A DNA stretch of 32,802 bases from Alphaproteobacteria bacterium (lineage in GTDB: Bacteria; Pseudomonadota; Alphaproteobacteria; Bin95). Below are positions 1 to 9,316 of this stretch, in pieces (position 1 is the stretch's first letter; every line of letters starts with the position of its first letter). The translations under genes and the position numbers were made by a program. Below the pieces are notes generated by a model. That model was given only the letters and a program-made list of their open reading frames with translations. It did not search any database and had not been told where the DNA came from. The stretch spans positions 1 through 32,802 of the forward strand of contig JAJEIH010000147.1 of the NCBI GenBank assembly GCA_022827685.1, in the 5' to 3' direction.

Positions 1-66
1 ATGGCGGGAGAAGCGACGGGGCGTCGGGGTGACGGCGCCCCCTCGCGAGACGTCATGGAATGTCAT
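1..66 (-). CDS. Possible partial gene running off the left edge
   Basis: On the minus strand an ATG at 66 opens a frame of 22 codons that stays open to the window edge (starts MTFHDVSRGG). It begins 6 bases after the stop codon of the terminase-like gene, so it could be the next gene of the same operon. The frame is too short to judge coding potential or family, and the start lies inside a 10-bp tandem repeat. Listed only as a candidate. Confidence 0.22.
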   Translation of the reverse strand, partial: MTFHDVSRGGAVTPTPRRFSRH

Positions 67-87
67 GAGATGTCATGTTCTGTCATG
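52..87. repeat. Four copies of GTCATG at exact 10-bp spacing
   Basis: GTCATG occurs at 52-57, 62-67, 72-77 and 82-87, so the copies repeat every 10 bases, about one helical turn. The array spans the end of the terminase-like gene and the start of the possible next frame. Three of the four copies are TGTCATG. It could be a small tandem duplication or a set of in-phase protein-binding sites. Confidence 0.6.
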
Positions 88-1053
88 GTCCGGGGCGGAA
101 CCGGCGTCCTCCGGCCCGTTCTCGTCCTCGTTGCCGGTCCAGTCGTCCTCCTCACCATCGTCCCTGTCTTCGTCGTCGTCCCGGTCCTCCTCGTCTTCAT
201 CGTCGTCCCCGGCCCGGTTCTTGCGGCCCTCTACTTCCTGTTCCCGTTCGAGGCGGCTCTGCCTGCGCTCCTCGACCTCGTCGGGTGCCCAGGGGTCGTA
301 GATGTCGCCATAGCCGTTGCGGTGCTGGTAGAGCCAGTCGTGTTCGGCGCCGTCGGCGCGGTCGTCGTCGATCCCGTCCTCATCGCCGCCGGCCCAGGGG
401 CAGTCCTCACAGGTCTCCTCGGGCGGGTCGTCGGCGGGGGGCAGGTCGTTGGCCGGCGCGGGCGGGGGGCCGAAGCTCACGGGCAGGCGGGTGCGCTCCT
501 CGACGGCCGCGGCGAGCCTGCGGGCGGCTTCCTCATGCGCGGCTTCGTCGAAGCCCTCCTGCGCTTCCAGCGCCTCCCTGCTCTCGCGGTGTCGTTCGAG
601 CGCGCGTTCGGCGCGGGCATGGCCCTGCCGCACGGCGTCTGCGAGCGGGCCGGGCTCTGTGCCCGCCTCCAGGGCATCGCCGGCCTCGACCTCCCCGAAC
701 TCGTCCTCATGCGCCACCGGCCAGAGCCGGGCCCGGTTCCCGGCGGCGGGTCCGGCAAGCCCGGCGATCTCCGCCTGGAAGCGCAGCACCCGGAGCATCA
801 TGCAGGCCGACCCGCCGGCGACCGCCGCATCCCAGGCCTGCTCCGACCGGGCAAGCAGGATGCGGGCCTCGTCCCGTTCGGTGCGCTTCCACGACAGGCG
901 GATGCGGCGCAGGCGCTCCACGATCCAGGGCCGCTCCAGCAGCGCGCATCCGGTCTGCCTTGCGGCGCCGGCGGCATTGCCGGAGACGGCATAGTGGCGG
1001 CAGAAGGCTTCCTGCCGGGTGGAGAGGGCGACGGCGGGGTCGATGATGGGCAT
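73..1053 (-). CDS. Terminase small-subunit-like protein with acidic tail
   Basis: The 326-residue product starts at the ATG at 1053, which has AAGGAG 7 bases upstream; a second ATG at 1068 is less well placed. Residues about 10-35 (RQEAFCRHYAVSGNAAGAAR) resemble the N-terminal helix-turn-helix of phage terminase small subunits, which bind the DNA end to be packaged. A following stretch with LLARSEQAWDAA and LRFQAEIAGL also fits that kind of protein. The last 60 or so residues are a low-complexity run of Asp and Glu, which is unusual. No other phage gene is visible, so this may be a prophage remnant or a domesticated DNA-binding protein. The N-terminal similarity is judged by eye; function is uncertain. 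Confidence 0.5.
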   Translation of the reverse strand: MPIIDPAVALSTRQEAFCRHYAVSGNAAGAARQTGCALLERPWIVERLRRIRLSWKRTERDEARILLARSEQAWDAAVAGGSACMMLRVLRFQAEIAGLAGPAAGNRARLWPVAHEDEFGEVEAGDALEAGTEPGPLADAVRQGHARAERALERHRESREALEAQEGFDEAAHEEAARRLAAAVEERTRLPVSFGPPPAPANDLPPADDPPEETCEDCPWAGGDEDGIDDDRADGAEHDWLYQHRNGYGDIYDPWAPDEVEERRQSRLEREQEVEGRKNRAGDDDEDEEDRDDDEDRDDGEEDDWTGNEDENGPEDAGSAPDHDRT

Positions 1054-1487
1054 GGGCAACTCCTTCATTCCGCTTCGGTTCGACGGCCCTGCCGCCCCGG
1101 CACCGGAGCGACCCTGTTTCGCGCGTATCCTGCGCGCGCGCCTGCGCCGGCGGGGGCGCGCGTATCGCGGCGGCGCGGCTCGCGCGCCTGATTGCGCGCG
1201 CGAGACGCAGGACGCACTTCGCCTGTCGGCTGAATCGGGGTCGTTCCGCACCGGGGCGGCGCGGGCGGGAAGCGGTCCGCGCGGACTTCGCCTCCCTCGG
1301 ACCCATCATACCACTGTTTCTGAGAATGCAAGCCACAAACAGAGAAATATTACCTGAATTTCAGGAACAATTTGATTCCTGGTTCCGCCGGCTACTGGAT
1401 TCCCCGCTCGGGGGCGAGAACAGGCGGGGGCCGGGACGACAGTCCCTGCACGTCCTTCGTCACGGTCCAACAGGACCGGATGTCGTG
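1054..1487. other. Intergenic region, CpG-rich half then AT-rich half
   Basis: This 434-base stretch has no convincing gene. From about 1110 to 1210 it is packed with GCGCGC runs. From about 1300 to 1380 it becomes AT-rich and contains a possible minus-strand promoter and a perfect palindrome (see the regulatory entry). The small frames that cross it lack family features. Confidence 0.5.
1305..1365 (-). promoter_or_regulatory. Candidate extended -10 promoter and upstream palindrome
   Basis: On the minus strand TGGTATGAT (hexamer TATGAT, 1305-1310) has the form of an extended -10 element. A TTGCAT lies upstream, but only 15 bases away, which is short for a -35. About 45 bases further upstream is a perfect 13-bp palindrome, CCTGAATTTCAGG, at 1353-1365, which could be a regulator site. 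It would drive the terminase-like gene with a leader of roughly 245 bases. Assigned by eye. Confidence 0.3.
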
Positions 1488-3143
1488 CTAAACCCGGCCC
1501 CGATAGCCGTTGACGATGGGGTAGCGGCGGTCACGGCCGAAGGCGCGGCGGGTGAGCTTGACGCCGGGCGGGGCCTGGCGGCGCTTGTATTCCGCGATGT
1601 CGAGCATCCGCCAGACGCGCTCCACCGTCTCGACCTCGTGGCCGCGCGCGGCGATCTCGGCCACCGAAAGCTCGTCCTCGATCAGGCATTCCAGAATGTC
1701 GTCGAGCGCATCGTAGGGCGGCAGGCTGTCCTGGTCCGTCTGGTCCGGGCGGAGCTCGGCCGAGGGCGGCTTGTCGATGATGTTCTGCGGCACGACGCGG
1801 CCTTCGGGCCCGAGCGCGCCTTCGGGGCGGTTGCGGTTGCGCCACTCCGAGAGCGCGAACACGGTCGTCTTGTACACGTCCTTCAGCACGTTGTAGCCGC
1901 CGCACATGTCCCCGTAGAGGGTCGCGTAGCCGACCGACATTTCCGACTTGTTGCCGGTGGAGAGCACCATGTGGCCGAACTTGTTGGAGAGCGCCATCAG
2001 GGTGAGGCCGCGCGCCCGCGCCTGGATGTTCTCTTCCGTCGTGTCCTCGCCGCGGTTGCCGAAGGCGCCGGCCAGCATCTGCCCGAAGGCGCCCATCGCC
2101 GGCTCGATGGAGATCGTCTCGTAGGAGGCGCCGAGCGCCCGCGCCGCCTCCAGCGCATCGTCCAGCGAGGCCTGCGAGGTGTAGGGCGAGGGCATCATTA
2201 CGCAGCGCACGCGGTCCGCGCCCAGCGCATCCACCGCCACCGCCGCCGAGAGCGCCGAGTCGATACCCCCCGAAAGGCCCAGCACCACGCCCGGGAAGCG
2301 GTTCTTGTTCACATAGTCCCTGAGCCCCAGCATCATCGCGGCGTAGATGTCGGCGAGGTCGTCCCCTCCCTCCGCCATCGGGCCGCCGACGCATTCCATG
2401 CCCCCGGCGGTGCGCTCCCAGCGGGTCAGCGCCACGCTCTCGACCCATGACGGCAGTTGCGCCCTGAGCGCCCGGTCGCGCCCGAGCACGAAGGAGGCGC
2501 CGTCGAACACCAGCTCGTCCTGCCCGCCCACCTGGTTGACATAGGCGAGCGGCAGGCCGCTCTCCACCACGCGCTCGACGGCGATGTTGAGGCGGATGTC
2601 GTCCTTGGTCGTCTCGAAGGGCGAGCCGTTCGGCACAAGCAGCATCTCGGCGCCGTTCTCCTCCAGGCACTCGACCACGGAGGACTGCCAGATGTCCTCG
2701 CAGATCGGCACGCCGATGCGCACATCGCGGAAGGAGACCGGCCCCGGCATCTCGCCCGCGTCGAACACGCGCTTCTCGTCGAACACGCCGTAATTCGGCA
2801 GCAGCACCTTGTAGCGCAGCGCCGCGACCTCGCCGCCGTCGAGCAGCGCGACCGCGTTGTAGAGCCGCCCGTCCTCCCGCCAGGGCAGGCCGACCAGCAG
2901 CGCCGGGCCGCCGTCCGCGGTCTCCTTCGCCAGCGCCTCGCACGCCTCCCGGCAGGCCTCCTGGAAGGCGGGCTTCAGCACGAGGTCCTCCGGGGGGTAG
3001 CCCGAAAGCGCCAGTTCCGGGAAGACGACCAGGTCGGCGCCGCCGGCCTCGGCGCGCGCCCTCCGGATGCGATCCGCATTGCCGGCGACACCGCCCACGG
3101 TCGGATCGATCTGGGCGATGGCGATGGAGAGCCGGTCGGTCAC
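1488..3143 (-). CDS. nadE: Glutamine-dependent NAD(+) synthetase
   Basis: This 551-residue enzyme amidates nicotinic acid adenine dinucleotide to NAD using ATP and ammonia released from glutamine. The N-terminal half is a nitrilase-type glutaminase with the expected Glu-Lys-Cys triad at about E43 (FPELALSGYPP), K112 (RYKVLLPNYGVFDE) and C148 (VPICEDIW). The C-terminal half is the synthetase, with the ATP-binding loop SGGIDS at 291-296. Length is normal for the two-domain form. The start is a GTG that overlaps the pncB stop codon by four bases (GTGA), pointing to translational coupling. PncB makes the precursor of the NadE substrate, so the pair forms a nicotinate-salvage unit. Confidence 0.96.
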   Translation of the reverse strand: MTDRLSIAIAQIDPTVGGVAGNADRIRRARAEAGGADLVVFPELALSGYPPEDLVLKPAFQEACREACEALAKETADGGPALLVGLPWREDGRLYNAVALLDGGEVAALRYKVLLPNYGVFDEKRVFDAGEMPGPVSFRDVRIGVPICEDIWQSSVVECLEENGAEMLLVPNGSPFETTKDDIRLNIAVERVVESGLPLAYVNQVGGQDELVFDGASFVLGRDRALRAQLPSWVESVALTRWERTAGGMECVGGPMAEGGDDLADIYAAMMLGLRDYVNKNRFPGVVLGLSGGIDSALSAAVAVDALGADRVRCVMMPSPYTSQASLDDALEAARALGASYETISIEPAMGAFGQMLAGAFGNRGEDTTEENIQARARGLTLMALSNKFGHMVLSTGNKSEMSVGYATLYGDMCGGYNVLKDVYKTTVFALSEWRNRNRPEGALGPEGRVVPQNIIDKPPSAELRPDQTDQDSLPPYDALDDILECLIEDELSVAEIAARGHEVETVERVWRMLDIAEYKRRQAPPGVKLTRRAFGRDRRYPIVNGYRGRV

Positions 3144-4276
3144 CTGCGCCTCAGCAGGAACTCGCGGCCGACCTTGACGCTCGGCTTGCCGTCATATTCG
3201 ACGATATCGGCGGTCGCATAGGTCTCCGACCACTGGTCGGGGAGGTATGAGCCCGTGCCGATGGTATCGACCGGGGCCTGGGCCAGCGCCATGACGCGGC
3301 ACTTGCCGGCGGTGAAGCCCGACGACGCCGTAATCTTCGCCTTCGGGAATCCGGCGGCGTCGAGCGTCTCGCGCAGGTGCCAGATGGCGGCGGCCGTGAC
3401 GCCCGTGCCGACCAGGTGGCGCAATTCGCCCTCGGTGCGGTAGTCGCGGATGGCGCGGGGCGCGTTGCGGTCCAGCACCTCATAGGACTTCTGCAGGTCC
3501 AGCCCCTCGGCATAGCGCCCGCCATGCGTGTCGAGGCGGATGGCGACGCGGCCCTCCGCCGCCCGCTCCGGGAAGCGCCGGCAGACCGCCACCGCATCCG
3601 ACATCTCCGCCCCGTAATAGTCGGTGACGACGGTGAGCGGCTCGTCGGGGAAGGTCTCGGCGAACATTTCCGCCGCGCGCAGCGTGGAGCCCGCATAGCC
3701 GATGAGCCCGTGCGGCATGGTGCCGAGGCCCCGCTCCGCGCCGAAGAAATGCGCCGTCGCGTCCGTCGCATTGCCGATGAACCCGACCGCGCCGGCCTCG
3801 CGCCTCGCCGCGGCCGAGCCGACGCTCGCGGCATAGGCCATGATCTCCGCCATGTCGGTGCCGGCGCAGTGGCGCGCGTCCATGGCGAGGAAGCCCGCAT
3901 CCGGCAGCGCCATGCACATGGCGCGGGCATTGTAGGCGGCGACGCAGGCGGAGCCGAGCTTCTGGAGGTAGAGCGTCTCCAGGTCGATCAGGTGGCAGAG
4001 CGGCCCGGAAATGTAGAGCAGCGGGTCGCCCGCGCCGACCGAAACGCCCTCCTCGTAGCGCTCGTCGATGTCGAAGGCCGTGGCCCGCGCCCGCGCCACG
4101 GCATTCAGCCACTCGACCGTCAGCCGGGCGGCGGAGACCACCGGGCGGCGCATGAACACCGCATAGGTGACCGGCATGTCGCCGAACCGCTCGACGACCG
4201 CCTTGCTCTTGGAGAAATAGGCGTCCGTGTAGTGCGGGACGTCGGCGGCGTCCGGGTGCGGGAGCGCGCCGTCCAT
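3140..4276 (-). CDS. pncB: Nicotinate phosphoribosyltransferase
   Basis: The 378-residue product joins nicotinate to phosphoribosyl pyrophosphate to give nicotinate mononucleotide, the first step of the Preiss-Handler salvage route. Family features include the N-terminal HYTDAYF, the internal MDARHCAGTDM, the RLDTHGGRYAEG segment and the ITASSGFT segment near the C terminus. The gene starts at an ATG three bases after the DAHP synthase stop codon and overlaps the nadE start, so it is the middle gene of a three-gene operon. Confidence 0.92.
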   Translation of the reverse strand: MDGALPHPDAADVPHYTDAYFSKSKAVVERFGDMPVTYAVFMRRPVVSAARLTVEWLNAVARARATAFDIDERYEEGVSVGAGDPLLYISGPLCHLIDLETLYLQKLGSACVAAYNARAMCMALPDAGFLAMDARHCAGTDMAEIMAYAASVGSAAARREAGAVGFIGNATDATAHFFGAERGLGTMPHGLIGYAGSTLRAAEMFAETFPDEPLTVVTDYYGAEMSDAVAVCRRFPERAAEGRVAIRLDTHGGRYAEGLDLQKSYEVLDRNAPRAIRDYRTEGELRHLVGTGVTAAAIWHLRETLDAAGFPKAKITASSGFTAGKCRVMALAQAPVDTIGTGSYLPDQWSETYATADIVEYDGKPSVKVGREFLLRRR

Positions 4277-4279
4277 TGC

Positions 4280-5659
4280 CTACTCCGCAGCGATCGCGGG
4301 AACGGCGAGGCCGTTGCGCTCTTCCTTCAAACGCTCGCCGATCAGGAAGGCGAGCTCGAGCGCCTGGCTGGCATTCAGCCTCGGGTCGCAATGGGTGTGG
4401 TAGCGGTCCTGGAGGCCGGCCTCGGTCACGGCGCTCGCGCCGCCGGTGCATTCGGTCACGTCCTGCCCGGTCATCTCGAAATGCACGCCGCCCGCCCAGG
4501 TGCCGTGCTCGCGGTGGACGGCGAAGAACTCGCTCACCTCGGAGACGATGGCGCCGAAGGGGCGCGTCTTGAGCCCGCCGGCGGCCTTGACCGTGTTGCC
4601 GTGCATCGGGTCGCAGGACCACACCACCTCGGCGCCCTCGGCCTGCACCGTCTCGATCAGCTGCGGCAGGTGGTCCGCCACATTGCCCGCGCCCACCCGG
4701 CAGATGAGCGTGAGCCGGCCCGGCTCGTTCTCCGGGTTGAGCTGCCAGACGAGGCGCTTCAGGTGGTCGGTCGTCAGCGACGGGCCGCATTTCAGCCCGA
4801 GCGGGTTGCCGACGCCGCGCAGGAACTCGACATGCGCCTCGTCCGGGTCGCGCGTGCGGTCGCCGATCCAGAGCATGTGCGCGGAGCAGTCGTACCACTC
4901 GCCCGTCAGGCTGTCGACGCGGGTCAGCGCCTCCTCCCAGGGCAGCAGCAGCGCCTCGTGGGAGGTGTAGAAGGAGGTCTCGCGAAGCTGCGGCGTCGTC
5001 TCGGAGGTCAGGCCGCAGGCGGCGATGAACTCCAGCGCTTCGGAGAGCCGGTCCGCCATGTCCCGGTATCGCTCGCCCAGCTCCTCGCGCACGAAGTCGA
5101 GGTTCCAGCGATGGACCTGGTGCAGGTCCGCGAAGCCGCCCATGGCGAAGGCGCGCAGCAGGTTCAGGGTCGCCGAGGACTGGGTGTAGGCCTGCAGCAT
5201 CCGCTGCGGGTCCGGCTCGCGCGAGGCCTCGTCGAAGGGCATGGCATTGATGATGTCGCCCCGGTAGCTCGGCAGCTCCACCCCGTCCACGGTCTCGGTC
5301 GGCGCCGAGCGCGGCTTGGCGAACTGGCCGGCCATGCGCCCGACCTTCACGACCGGGCAGGACGCGCCGAAGGTCAGCACCACGGCCATCTGCAGCAGCA
5401 CCTTGAAGGTGTCGCGGATATTGTTGGCGTGGAACTCGGCGAAGCTCTCGGCGCAGTCGCCGCCCTGAAGCAGGAAGGCTTCGCCCCGGGCCACGCGCGC
5501 GAGATCGGCCTTGAGGTTGCGGGCTTCGCCGGCGAAGACGAGCGGCGGCCATGTGGCGAGGCTCTTCTCGGCGGCGGCGAGCGCGGCCCCGTCGGTATAG
5601 GCCGGCATCTGCCGCGCCGGCTTGCCGCGCCAGGTCCGTGGCGTCCAGGTCTCGCCCAT
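4280..5659 (-). CDS. Class II 3-deoxy-7-phosphoheptulonate (DAHP) synthase
   Basis: This 459-residue enzyme condenses phosphoenolpyruvate with erythrose 4-phosphate, the first committed step of the shikimate pathway. It belongs to the plant-like class II family: [10 protein letters not shown] (metal-binding Cys at about 69), [23 protein letters not shown] and CDPMHGNT are all present and in order. Length is normal. The ATG at 5659 has AAGGAG 7 bases upstream. It is the first gene of the operon with pncB and nadE; the metabolic reason for pairing aromatic synthesis with NAD salvage is not obvious from the sequence. Confidence 0.95.
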   Translation of the reverse strand: MGETWTPRTWRGKPARQMPAYTDGAALAAAEKSLATWPPLVFAGEARNLKADLARVARGEAFLLQGGDCAESFAEFHANNIRDTFKVLLQMAVVLTFGASCPVVKVGRMAGQFAKPRSAPTETVDGVELPSYRGDIINAMPFDEASREPDPQRMLQAYTQSSATLNLLRAFAMGGFADLHQVHRWNLDFVREELGERYRDMADRLSEALEFIAACGLTSETTPQLRETSFYTSHEALLLPWEEALTRVDSLTGEWYDCSAHMLWIGDRTRDPDEAHVEFLRGVGNPLGLKCGPSLTTDHLKRLVWQLNPENEPGRLTLICRVGAGNVADHLPQLIETVQAEGAEVVWSCDPMHGNTVKAAGGLKTRPFGAIVSEVSEFFAVHREHGTWAGGVHFEMTGQDVTECTGGASAVTEAGLQDRYHTHCDPRLNASQALELAFLIGERLKEERNGLAVPAIAAE

Positions 5660-5779
5660 GAGCCTACTCCTTGCTTCATGCGCCTCGCAGGGAAGGCGGG
5701 GCTATACGCCGAAACAGCCCGGATATCAAACGGGGCCGGTCAGCCCTGCAAGTGTGGTTCCGCGCGCGCCCCGGAAGCC

Positions 5780-7006
5780 TTATCCCTCATCCGGCGGGGC
5801 GGAGAAACGGTCCCGGAGGCGCGCCATGGCCCGTTCGTTCACCGCGAAGGCCATGAGCAGGCCGCTCGCCAGCACGGCGCCGGCCAGCAGGAAGGACAGC
5901 GCGCCATAGCCGAAATGAGCGATCAGCGCGCCTCCAATCGCCGCGCCTATGGCAGTGCCGCCCCAATTGCTGCTGGATATGACACCTGCGAACGCGCCGC
6001 GGGAATCGCCCCCGTTCTCGGCGACCAGAATCGAGAGAACGGTGGTGACGGGAACGACCAGCAACATGAAAAGGCCTGCCGCCGACCCCGAGAACCAGGT
6101 TCCCCAGCCCGGGAGGAATATGCCCAGCGCCGGCGCGGCGGCGGCCAGCAGCAGGGCGGCCGTAACGCCGAGCCGCCTGCGCATGCGCCCTATCCTTCCG
6201 GCCAGCAGCGGCGCCGCGGTCATCCAGAGCGCCACGGCCGCCATCGGCAGCCCGACCTCCGCAGTCCTGAGGCCGTAGGTCAGGATCAGATAGGGCGGCA
6301 GGAAGGTGAGAACCGCCCCCCAGGCGCCGCGGGCCAGCACATTCGTGCCGGCCATGCACCAGGTGACCCGGAATGCGGCGACCCTCATCATCCGTCCGGC
6401 CAGGTTCGCGCGGCCTGCCGGCGGCCGGCGGTGCGGCACGAGCAGGAGGAGCAGCAGCGCGGGCAGGAGCAACGCCAGCCCCAGCGCCAGAAACGGAACG
6501 CGCCAGCCGGCGAAGTCTCCGAGCACGGCAGCCAGAGGGACCCCCAGCAGGATGCTCATCCCGGGCTGCATGGTGAGAACCGCGATGGACCGGGGCTGGC
6601 GGCTGTGCCCGATCAGGTCCCCGACCAGCGCAATGCATGTCGGGGGCACCATGCCGCCGCCGACCCCGATCAGCAGGCTGAAGCCCATCGCCATGGCGAA
6701 TGTCGGGGCGAGCCCGATGCCGAGCGACCCGGCCGCCAGCAGGCAGAGCCCGACAAGCAGCACCGGCTTGCGTCCGTATGCGTCGGAGACCGGCCCCGCC
6801 ACCAGGGCGGTCGCCCCCCAGACCGCCGCGGCCGCCGTGACGAGCTGGCCCGCAAGGGGAACCGTGACGCCGAACGCCCCGGCCATGTCCACGAGCAGCG
6901 GCCCCAGCATCGCCACCGCCGTGACAACCAGGAACACGGCAAGCGCCATGCTGCCCAGAAGCAGCGGGTAGGCCTTTTCGTCGCCGGAATCGCGTAGCGC
7001 AGACAT
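5780..7006 (-). CDS. MFS drug-resistance-type transporter
   Basis: The 408-residue product is a 12-helix major facilitator superfamily protein of the proton-antiporter (DHA1, Bcr/CflA-like) type. The cytoplasmic loop motif A is clear at about 71-80 (GPVSDAYGRK), followed by a hydrophobic helix. A second conserved stretch GVPLAAVLGDFAGWRVPF matches motif C and the following loop in this family. The substrate cannot be told from the sequence. The ATG at 7006 has GGAA 5 bases upstream. The gene stands alone, with about 120 bases to the DAHP synthase operon and 90 bases to the CobW gene. Confidence 0.85.
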   Translation of the reverse strand: MSALRDSGDEKAYPLLLGSMALAVFLVVTAVAMLGPLLVDMAGAFGVTVPLAGQLVTAAAAVWGATALVAGPVSDAYGRKPVLLVGLCLLAAGSLGIGLAPTFAMAMGFSLLIGVGGGMVPPTCIALVGDLIGHSRQPRSIAVLTMQPGMSILLGVPLAAVLGDFAGWRVPFLALGLALLLPALLLLLLVPHRRPPAGRANLAGRMMRVAAFRVTWCMAGTNVLARGAWGAVLTFLPPYLILTYGLRTAEVGLPMAAVALWMTAAPLLAGRIGRMRRRLGVTAALLLAAAAPALGIFLPGWGTWFSGSAAGLFMLLVVPVTTVLSILVAENGGDSRGAFAGVISSSNWGGTAIGAAIGGALIAHFGYGALSFLLAGAVLASGLLMAFAVNERAMARLRDRFSAPPDEG

Positions 7007-7096
7007 TGGTTCCGTATGAGCCGCGGGGCCTTGGCGCCTGGGCCTGTCCGGCCCTGCTCGTTCCCCAGGACGGACCCCGGATTATGGCACAGCGAT

Positions 7097-8101
7097 TCAG
7101 GCGCCTCCGCCCAGTCCCGCCAGCAGGGTTTCGCGGGGGAGGCCGCGGGTGATGAAGACGAGGCGCGAGCGGCGGTCCTCGTCCGGCCAGTCGGCCATGC
7201 GCTTCGGCGACTGGAAGATGTGCTGCACGCCGTGGACCACCACCGGCCCGTCCTCGCCTACGAGGTTCAGGATGCCCTTGACGCGCAGGAGCTGCCGGCC
7301 GTGGCGGTTGCGCAGGTCGGCGAGCCCGCGCGAGAACGCCAGCCAGTCGATGGGCTCTTCGAAGACCAGCGACAGCGTGTCGATGTCGTCGAGGTCGTGG
7401 CCGTGCTCATGGTCGTGTTCGTGCCCGTCCTCCCCGTCGGCGGCGAGGCCGAGCCAGCGGGCATCGGCCGTGTCGAGGCCGAACAGGAAATCCGGCGGCA
7501 CCGCGCCCATCGCCGCCTCGCGCCGCTCCGCGCCGGGCGCAAGCCGGTCCAGGACCTGGACCAGCGCTTCCGGCGCGGCATCCCCGCGGTCGCATTTGGT
7601 CACCACGATGCGGTCTGCGAGCGCCACCTGTTTCACGGCCTCCGGCTGGTCGCGGAGATGGCCCGGCCCCAGCACGCCGTCCACGGTCGCCGCGACGCCG
7701 TCCAGCCTGTAGAAGCCGGAGACCAGCGGATTGTTCAGCAGCGTCTGCGCGATGGGCGCGGGGTCCGCAAGGCCCGTCGTCTCCACCGCCACCCGCTCGA
7801 AAGGCGGCACCTCGCCGTCCCGCCGGCGGGCCAGCAGGTCGCGCAGCGTCTCCTCCAGGTCGGAGCGCAGCTGGCAGCACACGCAGCCGCCGTTCACCAC
7901 CATGGTCTCGCCGTCCACCGCCTCCACCAGCAGGTGGTCGAGGGCGATATCGCCGAACTCGTTCACGATCACCGCCGTGCCGGCCATGGCGGGGTCGCGC
8001 AGGAGTGCGTTCAGCAGGGTCGTCTTGCCGCTGCCGAGAAAGCCGGTCAGCACTGTCACCGGGATGCGCGCCTCCGGCGCATGGGCTTCGAAAAGACTCA
8101 T
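7097..8101 (-). CDS. CobW/COG0523-family GTPase (metal chaperone)
   Basis: The 334-residue product is a G3E P-loop GTPase of the CobW/P47K group, which deliver zinc or cobalt to target proteins. Walker A (GFLGSGKT) is at 20-27, the metal-binding CVCC of the family at 73-76, and the base-recognition loop is TKCD (168-171) in place of the common NKxD. A His/Asp/Glu-rich loop at 225-236 ([10 protein letters not shown]) is probably an additional metal site. The C-terminal domain with [10 protein letters not shown] and HGVQHIF is typical. Its partner protein is unknown. It is transcribed divergently from the cyclase-family gene, with 101 bases between the starts. Confidence 0.92.
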   Translation of the reverse strand: MSLFEAHAPEARIPVTVLTGFLGSGKTTLLNALLRDPAMAGTAVIVNEFGDIALDHLLVEAVDGETMVVNGGCVCCQLRSDLEETLRDLLARRRDGEVPPFERVAVETTGLADPAPIAQTLLNNPLVSGFYRLDGVAATVDGVLGPGHLRDQPEAVKQVALADRIVVTKCDRGDAAPEALVQVLDRLAPGAERREAAMGAVPPDFLFGLDTADARWLGLAADGEDGHEHDHEHGHDLDDIDTLSLVFEEPIDWLAFSRGLADLRNRHGRQLLRVKGILNLVGEDGPVVVHGVQHIFQSPKRMADWPDEDRRSRLVFITRGLPRETLLAGLGGGA

Positions 8102-8202
8102 CGGCCGTGTTTTTCTCGTTTGCGTCTCTTGACCTGCCGGCGAACCGGGGCACAGGATACAGTCCTACAATTATGGGAAGCGCCGCAAGGGGAGAGAGGC
8201 AC

Positions 8203-9276
8203 ATGATCTTCAACAAGTTCGAGTCGCTGCCTAAGACGGCAGACATCGAGTCGCCGGACCGCCGCAGTTTCATGCGGACCGCGGCCGTCGGCGCGGGCGC
8301 GGTGGCGGCCGCCGGCGCGGCGATGACCGGCGGCGGCGTCCAGGAAGCCAAGGCCGACGCCCACATGACGCCCATCGGCGAGAAATGGTGGCCGTCGCGC
8401 TGGGGCGAGGGCGACCAGGCCGGCGCTTCCAACTGGATGACGCCGGAGAAGACGCTCGACGCCGTGAAGTGGATCAAGAACGGCAAGGTCACCCGCATCG
8501 GGCGCGATTACGAGCCGAGCATTCCCTTTTTCGGTCCGCGCGGCTTCGCGCTCCGCATTCCCGGCGCCCCGACCGGCGGCCCGTTCGGCGAGAACATGCT
8601 CGTCTATAACGACGAATATCTCGCGACCGAAATCGGCCAGGTGGGCACGCAGTTTGACGGGCTCGGCCATATCGGGGCCATTGTCGGCTCGGCGACCGAC
8701 AAGGCCGACCACCGCTACTACAACGGCTTCACCGGGGCCGAGGTCGAGGGTGCCTACGGGCTCCAGAAGATCGGCATGGAGCATGTCAAGCCGTTCTTCA
8801 CCCGCGGCCACCTGATCGATGTGAAGCCGCAGCAGGCCTGGGACGTCGGCAACGAGATCACGCCGGCGCATGTCGATACCGCGCTCGCCGCCCAGGGCAT
8901 GTCGCTCGACGACATCAAGGAAGGCGACGCGGTGTTCTTCAACACCGGCTGGGGCGACCTCTGGATCGAGAACAACGACCGCTTCAACTCCGGCTGCCCC
9001 GGCATCGGCATGGATGTCGCGGCGATCCTGGTGGACAAGGGCGTGTGCCTTGTGGGCGGCGACACCTGGCCGGTCGAGGTGGTGCCGAACCCGGACCCGA
9101 AGAGGGCGTTCGTGGTTCACAACGAGCTCATCACCCGCAACGGCATCTACATCCACGAGAACCTGGTCTTCGACGAGTTGATCGCCGACGGGGCCTACCA
9201 GTTCGTCTATGTGTTCGCGCCGCTGCCGATCAAGGGCGGCACCGGCTCGATCGGCAACCCGATCGCGATTACCTGA
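8203..9276 (+). CDS. Tat-exported cyclase-family hydrolase
   Basis: The 357-residue product belongs to the cyclase/kynurenine-formamidase-like metal-dependent hydrolases (COG1878). The ATG at 8203 follows AAGGGGAG; an in-frame ATG at 8173 is less likely. Residues 19-50 form a twin-arginine signal (DRRSFMR, then an alanine-rich core), so the enzyme is probably folded in the cytoplasm and sent to the periplasm. The family metal motif HxGTHxDxxxH appears as QVGTQFDGLGH (146-156): the first two His are Gln while the Asp and last His remain, so metal binding may differ from the classical members. FFNTGWGDLW and GGDTWPVEV are family-like. The substrate is unknown. Confidence 0.83.
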   Translation: MIFNKFESLPKTADIESPDRRSFMRTAAVGAGAVAAAGAAMTGGGVQEAKADAHMTPIGEKWWPSRWGEGDQAGASNWMTPEKTLDAVKWIKNGKVTRIGRDYEPSIPFFGPRGFALRIPGAPTGGPFGENMLVYNDEYLATEIGQVGTQFDGLGHIGAIVGSATDKADHRYYNGFTGAEVEGAYGLQKIGMEHVKPFFTRGHLIDVKPQQAWDVGNEITPAHVDTALAAQGMSLDDIKEGDAVFFNTGWGDLWIENNDRFNSGCPGIGMDVAAILVDKGVCLVGGDTWPVEVVPNPDPKRAFVVHNELITRNGIYIHENLVFDELIADGAYQFVYVFAPLPIKGGTGSIGNPIAIT

Positions 9277-9316
9277 CGGCACGGCCCGCCGGGGCCGAAA
9301 CCCGAACCCCCGAACC

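Noticed and set aside
1..1191. Plus-strand frame with hydrophobic Val/Leu-rich start
   Set aside because: It is antisense to the acidic tail of the terminase-like gene: Asp/Glu codons read backwards give Val/Leu/Phe. Not a membrane protein gene.
3377..6997. Very long plus-strand open frame (1206 codons)
   Set aside because: It lies opposite pncB, DAHP synthase and the MFS gene, is rich in Arg, Gly and His, and has no domain. It is a GC-driven shadow.
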